DNA of 64,000 bases from Nonomuraea basaltis (GTDB lineage Bacteria; Actinomycetota; Actinomycetes; Streptosporangiales; Streptosporangiaceae): positions 1 through 64,000 of the forward strand of contig NZ_VCJS01000054.1 in the NCBI RefSeq assembly GCF_005893125.1, written 5' to 3'. A program made the translations under genes and the position numbers. Below are positions 25,832 to 32,913 of this stretch, piece by piece. Positions within the stretch are counted from its first letter, which is position 1. The number at the start of each line of letters is the position of its first letter. The notes beneath the pieces are model-generated. The model saw nothing but the letters and a program-made list of their open reading frames with translations. It had not been told where the DNA came from and ran no database searches.

Positions 25832-27228
25832 GATGAGCTCCAAAGGTGTAGCGCGGCGTAGGCCCGCCAGGGCCGCCACCGCTCGATGTGGTCGTCCGGA
25901 ATGCCCAGGGCGGCCATGCGCTTCTTGAGCACGAGGTCGCCCGCGGGCCAGGCGTCGGGGTCGCGGAGCGCACGCAGCGCGATGTAGCTGGCCGTCCACG
26001 GCCCGATGCCGGGAACCTCGAGCAGCTCGGCCACCGCCTCCGCGGGATCCTGCCCGCCGTCCAGGTCGATGCGGCCCTCTGCCAGGCGCGCCGCCAGGTC
26101 CTTGAGCGTGTCGATCCTGCGGTTGGTCAGGCCCAGGCCGGTGAGGTCGGTCTCCAGCAGCTGGGCCGGGGTGGGGAAGAGGCTCTCGGGTGCGGCGGCC
26201 CTGGCGACGATGCGGCCGAGCAGGGTACGGGCGCCCGCCACCGAGATCTGCTGCCCCACGACCGCCCGCACGGCCAGCTCGAACCCGTCGAACGTCCCCG
26301 GCACCCGCAACCCCGGCCGGGCCTCGACGAGCGAGGCCAGCGAGGTCTGGCCGAGGATCTCGGAGATGGCGTCGGGATCGGCGTCCAGGTCGAGGAGGCG
26401 GCGGCAGCGGGCCACGACGCGGGCGAGCTGCCGGGTGTCGTCCACCGCGACGTCCAGGATTATGTGGTTCTGTCGCGGAGTGAGCGTGATCGTCCCACCT
26501 GGTACGGCTCGCGCGTAGGACGTCTGATCCGCCACCTCGAGCCCCGGAATCGCCCGGGAGGCCAGGAACGCGAAGACCCCCTCCACGTCGTACGGCTCCC
26601 GCCGGTGCAGCCGGAGCCGCAGCGCCGCCGGGCCCGCCACGTCCGCGACCTGGAGCCGCCCCGCCGTGGCCCGCAGCTCGCTCGGCGTGAAGCCGTACGT
26701 CTCCCGCATCGTCGCGTTGAACTGCCGTACGCTCCCGAACCCCGCCGCGAACGCCACCTCCGTCACCGGCAGCCCCGTCTCCGTCAGCAGCTGCTTGGCC
26801 AGCAGCAGCCGCTTCGTCCGCGCCACCGCCAGCGGCCCGACGCCCAGCTCGGCCACGAACAGCCGGTGCAGGTGCCGCTCGGTGATGTGCAGCCGCCTGG
26901 CCAGCCCCGCGACGCCCTGATCGTCGGCCGCGCCGTCGTCGATGAGCCGCAGAGCGCGGCCGATGAGGTCGCCGCGCACGTCCCAGCCGGGGTCACCGGG
27001 GGAGAGCTCGGGACGGCAGCGCTTGCACGGCCGGAACCCGGCGGCCTCGGCCGACGCCGCGTGCCGGTAGAAGCGCACGTTGCGGGATGCCGGCGTACGG
27101 GCCGGGCAGATCGGCCGGCAGTAGATGCGCGTCGTGGTCACCGCCGTGTAGAACCGCCCGTCGAACCGGGCGTCCCTGGCCGAGGCGGCCCGGTAGCAGG
27201 AGTCGAAGTCGAGCTCGAGTGGTGACAT
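25828..27228 (-). CDS. alkA: Ada methyl-acceptor / AraC regulator fused to AlkA-type DNA glycosylase
   Basis: 466 residues in three parts. Residues 1-75: Ada Zn domain with four Cys (ITTRIYCRPICP, then CKRC), which takes methyl from phosphotriesters. About 85-185: AraC-type double HTH. About 190-460: AlkA-like N-terminal domain and HhH-GPD glycosylase (VPGIGPWTASYIALRAL followed by the catalytic-Asp region DPDAWPAGD). One protein thus senses methylation, activates transcription and excises 3-alkyladenine. Such Ada-AlkA fusions are common in actinobacteria. It is first in an operon with ogt and very likely autoregulated by alkylation. Confidence 0.93.
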   Translation of the reverse strand: MSPLELDFDSCYRAASARDARFDGRFYTAVTTTRIYCRPICPARTPASRNVRFYRHAASAEAAGFRPCKRCRPELSPGDPGWDVRGDLIGRALRLIDDGAADDQGVAGLARRLHITERHLHRLFVAELGVGPLAVARTKRLLLAKQLLTETGLPVTEVAFAAGFGSVRQFNATMRETYGFTPSELRATAGRLQVADVAGPAALRLRLHRREPYDVEGVFAFLASRAIPGLEVADQTSYARAVPGGTITLTPRQNHIILDVAVDDTRQLARVVARCRRLLDLDADPDAISEILGQTSLASLVEARPGLRVPGTFDGFELAVRAVVGQQISVAGARTLLGRIVARAAAPESLFPTPAQLLETDLTGLGLTNRRIDTLKDLAARLAEGRIDLDGGQDPAEAVAELLEVPGIGPWTASYIALRALRDPDAWPAGDLVLKKRMAALGIPDDHIERWRPWRAYAALHLWSSS

Positions 27229-27371
27229 GCCTCCGACGGTATGCGCTCCCCAGGCGTGCTGACTGGCGGAAATCGGACGCCAAGGTCAAACGCCAGGTCA
27301 GCAGGTGATGGCGGGCGACCGGCGGGAATCGGACATCGATTCTCAGGGGTGCCCGCGCTCCTGGACGGGCC

Positions 27372-28313
27372 CTACTTCGATGAGACGCCCACCCCCAGGT
27401 CGAACTCGCGATAAACGCGCGCCCAGAAGCCGTCGCGCAGCCACACCCGGGCCTCCGGGAACGGCCGCAGCGAGTGGCCGAGCTCCTTCTCCGCCTCGAT
27501 CAGCAGCTCGGTGTCGATCACGGTCGGCAGGATCGGCCCGGGCAGCAGGTCGCGGATGTTGTCGCGGCCGCGGGTGAGTATCCACTTCTGCGCCACGTGC
27601 TCGCCCACGTCCTCCACGCGTGGCCGGCTCGGCCCGAGCTTGGCCACCTGCCCCGGCTTGGCGTGCGGCTTGACGGGTGCGCGCCCGGCGAACACCTGGG
27701 CGGGCGAGGGAGCGGCGGCGGGTGGAGTGACCGGGACGGGCTGGGGAGCACGGCTGAAAAAGGGCCTCAGGAAATCAGCGGAGATCACTTCGACAGTGTC
27801 CGACTCCCACACCAGGCGCTCGGCCTGGTTGGTGCCGTACGGCGGCTCGACGCCCCACAAGTGGATGCGCACGCCGTACGCCTGAGCCGCCTCGACCGCC
27901 GGAACCATGTCCTCATCGCCTGCCAGCAGGATCGTGTCGGTGACCGCATGATGCCTGGCCAGTGCCTCCAGATCGCTCCTGATCTGCGCGTCCACGCCTT
28001 TCTGCTGGCCACGGGCGTTCAGGTTGCCAAGTCGGACCTTGACCCAAGGGAGCTGAGCGATGACCCTCTGGTCGACGGTGGGCACGCGGTCACGGGCTGC
28101 GTCATACCAATAGATCCGCAGAAGTTCGCCGGAAATACGTTCCTCTGCATGTTTCTGTAGACTCTGGATGAGCTCATCGGCGGCCACCCGATATTCCTTG
28201 CGCTCCTTCGCGCCGAGCAGCACTTCACCTGCCGCAGCGTACAGATAACCGACATCCACTAGGACGGCGTACTTGGCTGCCACAGGATGCGGCATGAGGT
28301 CTGGGATGGCCAT
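27372..28313 (-). CDS. NYN-domain (PIN-like) protein
   Basis: 313 residues. The N-terminal 190 residues match the NYN/LabA fold: YAVLVDVGYLYAAAG (first acidic residue), IYWYDAARDR, KGVDAQIRSDLEALA and ILLAGDEDMVPAVEAAQAYGVRIHLWG (acidic cluster for metal binding). These proteins are predicted RNases. The C-terminal 120 residues hold a Pro/Ala linker and a small helical domain (IRDLLPGPILPTVIDTELLIEAEKELG). Single gene with its own AT-rich upstream region. Substrate unknown. Confidence 0.8.
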   Translation of the reverse strand: MAIPDLMPHPVAAKYAVLVDVGYLYAAAGEVLLGAKERKEYRVAADELIQSLQKHAEERISGELLRIYWYDAARDRVPTVDQRVIAQLPWVKVRLGNLNARGQQKGVDAQIRSDLEALARHHAVTDTILLAGDEDMVPAVEAAQAYGVRIHLWGVEPPYGTNQAERLVWESDTVEVISADFLRPFFSRAPQPVPVTPPAAAPSPAQVFAGRAPVKPHAKPGQVAKLGPSRPRVEDVGEHVAQKWILTRGRDNIRDLLPGPILPTVIDTELLIEAEKELGHSLRPFPEARVWLRDGFWARVYREFDLGVGVSSK

Positions 28314-28395
28314 GTCGTCCTCCAGGCCGCGGTGTTAGTTGATCGGCTGACTATATACGCCTACTTTCTCTAGATAGTCCCAACTCCCAGGGAAC

Positions 28396-28423
28396 TTGAC
28401 ACCCGATTCCCAGGATCTATCTA
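28396..28423 (+). promoter_or_regulatory. Candidate promoter pointing antisense into accE-pccB
   Basis: TTGACA (28396-28401), a 16-base spacer and TATCTA (28418-28423) form one of the best -35/-10 pairs in the window. It points rightward, yet no rightward gene follows; it would transcribe antisense to the carboxylase epsilon and beta genes. The short flanking direct repeats TCCCAGG could be protein sites. Confidence 0.4.
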
Positions 28424-28630
28424 GGGTAGGGCGCTCATCCGCCATGCCGACTTCCCTGGGACGACAGGGTTACGCATACCTCTGGCTGGGTTTCGCCACC
28501 TTTGTCTGCGCGGTACGGGAGGCGCCTCCGGTTCGGCGTGGGAGCTGCGTCGCGTGGCGATCGCGGTCACCAACGCGGCGATCTCCTCGGGCGTGGCATC
28601 GCCCCGGACAACGCGCATATGTGGCGTCAT
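28421..28630 (-). CDS. accE: Acyl-CoA carboxylase epsilon subunit
   Basis: 69 residues: MTPHMRVVRGDATPEEIAAL followed by a short basic region with RRQRWRNPARGMR and SAWRMSALP. RGxATPEEIAAL and the terminal W-RMSALP are the hallmarks of the small epsilon subunits that stabilise actinobacterial acyl-CoA carboxylases. The ATG overlaps the beta-subunit stop (ATGA), the standard arrangement. The gene is easily missed because of its size. Confidence 0.9.
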   Translation of the reverse strand: MTPHMRVVRGDATPEEIAALVTAIATRRSSHAEPEAPPVPRRQRWRNPARGMRNPVVPGKSAWRMSALP

Positions 28631-30219
28631 AGCGGGATGTTCCCATGCTTCTTCGGCGGGAGCGTCGCCCGCTTGTTCCTGAGGGCCCGCAGCGCCCTGA
28701 CGACCTGGGGCCGGGTCTCCGACGGGCGGATCACCGCGTCCACGTAACCGCGCTCGGCCGCGATGTACGGGTTGGCCAGCGTGTCCTCGTACTCGGTGAC
28801 GAGCCTGGCGCGCTCGGCGTCGGGATCGCCGGCGGCGGCCAGCTCGCGCCGGTAGAGGATGTTGACCGCGCCCTGTGCGCCCATGACCGCGATCTGCGCC
28901 GTGGGCCAGGCCAGGTTGACGTCCGCGCCGAGGTGCTTGGACCCCATGACGTCGTACGCGCCGCCGTACGCCTTGCGGGTGATCACCGTGATCAGCGGCA
29001 CGGTGGCCTCGGCGTAGGCGTACAGGAGCTTGGCGCCGCGCCGGATGATTCCGTTCCATTCCTGATCGGTGCCGGGAAGGAAACCCGGTACATCTACAAA
29101 AGTCAGTATTGGAATATTAAACGCATCACATGTTCGAATAAATCTCGCGGCCTTCTCGGATGCGTTGATATCCAGACATCCGGCGAAATGCATGGGCTGG
29201 TTCGCGACGACCCCGACCGGCTGGCCGTCCACCCGGCCGTACCCGACCACGATGTTCGGCGCGAACAGCGCGTGGACCTCCAGGAACTCCCCGTCGTCCA
29301 GCACGTGCTCGATCACCTGGTGCATGTCGTACGGCTGGTTCGCCGAGTCCGGGATCAGCTCGTCAAGCTCGGGATCCGGCTCCAGGTCGGCGGCGGCCTC
29401 GAAGATCGGCGCCTCGTCGAGGTTGTTCGACGGCAGGTACGACAGCAGTGCCTTGACGTAGTCGAGCGCGTCGTCCTCGTCGGCGGCCTGGTAGTGGGCC
29501 ACGCCCGACTTGGTGTTGTGCGTGTGGGCCCCGCCGAGCTCCTCGAACGTGACCTCCTCGCCCGTCACGGTCTTGATCACGTCCGGGCCCGTGATGAACA
29601 TCTGCGACGTCTGGTCCACCATCACGATGAAGTCGGTCAGCGCGGGGGAGTAGACATGCCCGCCGGCCGCGGCGCCCATGATGAGCGAGATCTGCGGGAT
29701 CACACCAGAGGCGTGCACGTTGCGCTTGAAGATCTCCGCGTAGAGGCCGAGCGCGACCACACCCTCCTGGATGCGCGCGCCGCCGCCCTCGTTGATCCCG
29801 ATGATCGGGCAGCCGGTCTTGAGCGCCAGGTCGAGCACCTTGACGATCTTCTCGCCGTACACCTCGCCCAGTGAGCCGCCGAACACGGTCACGTCCTGCG
29901 AGAACACGCACACCTGACGCCCGTCGACGGTGCCGTGGCCGGTGATCACGCCGTCTCCGTACGGCCGCCGCTTCTCCAGCCCGAACATCGTGGACCGGTG
30001 CCCGGCCAACCCGTCGAACTCCACGAACGAGCCCTCGTCCAGCAGCGCGAGCACCCGCTCCCTGGCGGTCATCTTGCCCTTGGCGTGCTGCTTCTCCACC
30101 GCGGCCGCGGACCCCGCGTGCACGGCCTCGTCGAGCCGCCGCTCCAGGTCGGCGATCTTCCCTGCAGTCGTATGGATGTCCGGCTTCTCCGGCATCGGCT
30201 CCGCAGCTGCCGTGCTCAT
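28627..30219 (-). CDS. pccB: Acyl-CoA (propionyl/acetyl-CoA) carboxylase beta subunit
   Basis: 530 residues, carboxyltransferase subunit making malonyl- or methylmalonyl-CoA for fatty-acid and polyketide supply. Visible features: MTARERVLALLDEGSF near the N terminus, two crotonase-like domains, oxyanion-hole glycines (INEGGGARIQEG; FVDVPGFLPGTDQE), and C-terminal RRELAAAGDPDAERARLV. The start (MSTAAAEPM) is the last of three possible ATG codons in a duplicated leader. The biotin-carrier alpha subunit is not in the window. Co-transcribed with accE; birA, which biotinylates the partner, is encoded about 9 kb away. Confidence 0.93.
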   Translation of the reverse strand: MSTAAAEPMPEKPDIHTTAGKIADLERRLDEAVHAGSAAAVEKQHAKGKMTARERVLALLDEGSFVEFDGLAGHRSTMFGLEKRRPYGDGVITGHGTVDGRQVCVFSQDVTVFGGSLGEVYGEKIVKVLDLALKTGCPIIGINEGGGARIQEGVVALGLYAEIFKRNVHASGVIPQISLIMGAAAGGHVYSPALTDFIVMVDQTSQMFITGPDVIKTVTGEEVTFEELGGAHTHNTKSGVAHYQAADEDDALDYVKALLSYLPSNNLDEAPIFEAAADLEPDPELDELIPDSANQPYDMHQVIEHVLDDGEFLEVHALFAPNIVVGYGRVDGQPVGVVANQPMHFAGCLDINASEKAARFIRTCDAFNIPILTFVDVPGFLPGTDQEWNGIIRRGAKLLYAYAEATVPLITVITRKAYGGAYDVMGSKHLGADVNLAWPTAQIAVMGAQGAVNILYRRELAAAGDPDAERARLVTEYEDTLANPYIAAERGYVDAVIRPSETRPQVVRALRALRNKRATLPPKKHGNIPL

Positions 30220-30393
30220 TGGTCGTTCACCACTCCTCATTCGCTCCGCGGAGTCCCTCCTGCGTCGGGCCTCCACTCCGCTCACTGCGTCGGGCTCACT
30301 CCGTGCTCATTGGTCGCTCGCCACTCCTCATTCGCTCCGCGGAGTCCCTCCTGCGTCGGGCCTCCACTCCGCTCACTGCGTCGGGCTCACTCC
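30212..30393 (-). repeat. 91-bp tandem duplication covering the pccB start region
   Basis: Two 91-base units (30212-30302 and 30303-30393) differ at only two positions. On the coding strand each unit starts next to ATGAGCACGG and holds GAGGAGTGG, so the ribosome-site/start region of pccB is present twice. The upstream copy gives only a four-codon frame (MSTE then stop). Confidence 0.93.
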
Positions 30394-30434
30394 GCCATGC
30401 GCGCAAGGCTAGCCCCTCCCCATAGATTGGTTCC

Positions 30435-31286
30435 ATGACGGATGCGGTTCGCACCCATGACCTGTTCAAGAGGTACGGCCGGCAAGTCGCGGTGGCGGGA
30501 GTCGATCTCGTGGTTCCCGCCGGCAGTTTCGCGGGCCTGGTGGGCCCCAACGGCGCCGGTAAGACGACCACGCTCAGCATGATCACCGGATTGCTCCGCC
30601 CCGACGGCGGCTCGGCCCAGGTGGACGGATTCCATGTCTGGCGCGATCCCGTCGAGATCAAGGCCAGGATCGGGGTGCTGCCCGAGGGGCTGCGGCTGTT
30701 CGAGCGGCTGTCGGGCCGCGAGCTGCTGCTCTACGCCGGGCGGCTGCGCGGCATCCCCAAGAGCGAGGTCGAGCAGCGGGCGGGCGAGCTGCTGGCCGTG
30801 ATGGACCTGGCCGGCGCGGCCGACAAGCTCGTCGTCGACTACTCCACCGGCATGCGCAAGAAGATCGGCCTGGCGGCCGCGCTGCTGCACAATCCGTCGG
30901 TGCTGTTCCTGGACGAGCCGTTCGAGGGCGTCGACCCGGTCAGCGCCAACACGCTGACGGTGGTGCTCCAGCGCTTCACCGCGTCCGGCTCGACCGTCAT
31001 CTTCTCCAGCCACGTCATGGACCTGGTCGAGCGGCTTTGCGACTGGGTGTCGGTGATGAGCGCGGGCCACATCGTGGCGCAGGGGCCGCTGGAGCAGGTG
31101 CGCGACGGCCGCAGCCTCAACCAGGCGTTCCTGGAGCTGGTCGGCGGCTCGCCGCAGAGCCGCGACGCGGGCCTGACCTGGCTGGGCGCCAAGCCGGCCG
31201 GCGCAGGATCGGAGCAGCCGCCGGTGAGTTCAGCCGGGTCCGAGCAGGCATCCGTGCGCGCCGCCGAGCCCGGGGACCGCCAGTGA
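30435..31286 (+). CDS. ABC transporter ATP-binding protein
   Basis: 283 residues. Walker A GPNGAGKTT at about residue 38, Q-loop-type region, signature YSTGMRKKIGLAAALLHNP, Walker B VLFLDEPFEGVD and the switch His (SSHVMD) are all present. The C-terminal 40 residues are an Ala/Glu/Ser-rich extension. It is coupled to the following permease gene (GTGA overlap), so together they form an ABC-2-type exporter. The closest broad family is multidrug/bacteriocin export; substrate unknown. Confidence 0.9.
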   Translation: MTDAVRTHDLFKRYGRQVAVAGVDLVVPAGSFAGLVGPNGAGKTTTLSMITGLLRPDGGSAQVDGFHVWRDPVEIKARIGVLPEGLRLFERLSGRELLLYAGRLRGIPKSEVEQRAGELLAVMDLAGAADKLVVDYSTGMRKKIGLAAALLHNPSVLFLDEPFEGVDPVSANTLTVVLQRFTASGSTVIFSSHVMDLVERLCDWVSVMSAGHIVAQGPLEQVRDGRSLNQAFLELVGGSPQSRDAGLTWLGAKPAGAGSEQPPVSSAGSEQASVRAAEPGDRQ

Positions 31287-32848
31287 GCACGGTGGCGCTG
31301 TTCGCGCAGCTCAAGATCCGGCTGCTGGCCGGCAACCTGCGCGGCGACCTCCAGCGCAAGCTGGGCTTCATCTTCACCATGGTCATCGCCACCGGCCTGG
31401 CCGCGCTCGGCTTCTTCCTGATGAGCCTGCTCCGGCTGGCGCCCCCCGGCATCGCAGCCTCGCTCGTGATCGTCTTATTCGCGTTCTTCCTGTTCAGCTG
31501 GATGATCGTGCCGTTGCTCGCGTTCGGCCTCGACGACACGCTCGATCCCGCCAAGCTGTCGCTGTTCCCGCTGCGGACGCGCCGGTTGGCGGTCGGCATG
31601 TTCACCGCGTCCGTGACCGGCGTCTGGCCCGCCGCGATGCTGATCGTCACGTTCGGCGCCCTGGTCGCCCTCCCGGCGAGCGCCGGCGGCGTCCTGCTCG
31701 GGGTGCCCGCCGTGCTGCTGCAGTTCGCGCTCTGCGTGGTGACGTCGCGGCTGATCACCACGTCGCTGTCCAGCGCGTTGCGCACCCGTCGCGGCCGTGA
31801 CGTCCTGGCCGTGGCCGCCCTGCTCGTGGTGGTGCTCGCGCAGCTGCCCAATCTGGTGATCAACCGCGGCTTCGGCGACCCGGTGGCGATGCTGCACCAG
31901 ATGGCGGCCGTGCTCAGGTGGACCCCGCCCGGCATGGCCGCGCACGCGATCGCGGACGGCGGCCTGATCGGGCTGGCCGAGCTCGCGTTCCTGGCGCTGC
32001 TCGTGGCGGCGCTCGCCTGGCTGTGGATCAAGGCGTTGAGCCGCGCGCTGGTGACGCCCGACGTCTCCACCCAGGCCGCCTCCGTTCGCAGGGAGACCGG
32101 CCTGGTCGACCGGCTCGTGCCGGACGGGCCGCTGGCCGCGGTGGTCACCAAGGAGCTGAAGTACATCAGGCGCGATCCGAGGTTCCGCGTGGGCTGGTTC
32201 AGCGCCATCGTGATCACACTGGTGCTGTCGTTCTCGCTGGGCAACACCGCCGAAGGCGGGCCCGGCCCCGGCGTGCCGATCGCCATCACCACGCTCGGCG
32301 CCCTGATGATCGCCATCCAGTCGGGCAACGCGTTCGGCATCGACGGCCGCTCGCTGTGGATGAACGCCGTGACGTTCGGCTCCGAGCGCGGCCTGGCCAC
32401 CGACCTGGCCGGGCGCCACCTGGCCAGCGCGCTGATCGCGGTGCCGCTGCTCGCCGTGATCGCCGTCGGCACCGGCGTGTTCACCGGCCATCCGGCGTCG
32501 ATCCTGCCGGCGATGCTGGCCGGGTGGGGCGCGCTCGGGATCGGGCTCGGCGTCGGCTCGGTGGCCAGCGTCGTCCTGCCCTACACCGTGCCCGAGCGGA
32601 TGAACGCCTTCAGCGGCGCCGCTCCCGGGCAGGGCGGGCAGGCGTTCGCCTCCTCCATCGGGGCGATGCTCAGCATCGCGCTGCTGTCGCTGCCGTTCAT
32701 GGTGCCGCTGCTGTTCGGGTTCTTGTGGGTGTGCGTGGTGGCGCCGTTCTACGGGCTGCTGGCCGAGGCGCTCGGCCGGCGGCTGGGCGCCAGGATCGGG
32801 TTCGCCAGGATGCCGGAGCTGGTCGCGGCGGTCTCGAAGCCCACCTGA
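31283..32848 (+). CDS. ABC transporter permease (ABC-2 type)
   Basis: 521 residues with about 11-12 hydrophobic segments. It starts at the GTG overlapping the ATPase stop (MSTVALFAQLKIRLLAGNLRG). A central cytoplasmic stretch (VTKELKYIRRDPRFR) is the typical coupling segment of actinobacterial exporters of this class. No periplasmic solute-binding partner is present, as expected for an exporter. Substrate cannot be told from sequence. Confidence 0.87.
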   Translation: MSTVALFAQLKIRLLAGNLRGDLQRKLGFIFTMVIATGLAALGFFLMSLLRLAPPGIAASLVIVLFAFFLFSWMIVPLLAFGLDDTLDPAKLSLFPLRTRRLAVGMFTASVTGVWPAAMLIVTFGALVALPASAGGVLLGVPAVLLQFALCVVTSRLITTSLSSALRTRRGRDVLAVAALLVVVLAQLPNLVINRGFGDPVAMLHQMAAVLRWTPPGMAAHAIADGGLIGLAELAFLALLVAALAWLWIKALSRALVTPDVSTQAASVRRETGLVDRLVPDGPLAAVVTKELKYIRRDPRFRVGWFSAIVITLVLSFSLGNTAEGGPGPGVPIAITTLGALMIAIQSGNAFGIDGRSLWMNAVTFGSERGLATDLAGRHLASALIAVPLLAVIAVGTGVFTGHPASILPAMLAGWGALGIGLGVGSVASVVLPYTVPERMNAFSGAAPGQGGQAFASSIGAMLSIALLSLPFMVPLLFGFLWVCVVAPFYGLLAEALGRRLGARIGFARMPELVAAVSKPT

Positions 32849-32913
32849 ATGGTCTAGTCCAATGGGTGAGACCGGTCTACGGGCACTTGGAGGGACTGGA
32901 TACCCTTCGAAAC

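Noticed and set aside
28396..28632. 78-codon plus-strand frame behind the antisense promoter
   Set aside because: It is a mirror of accE with Arg/Ser-rich content and no ribosome site.
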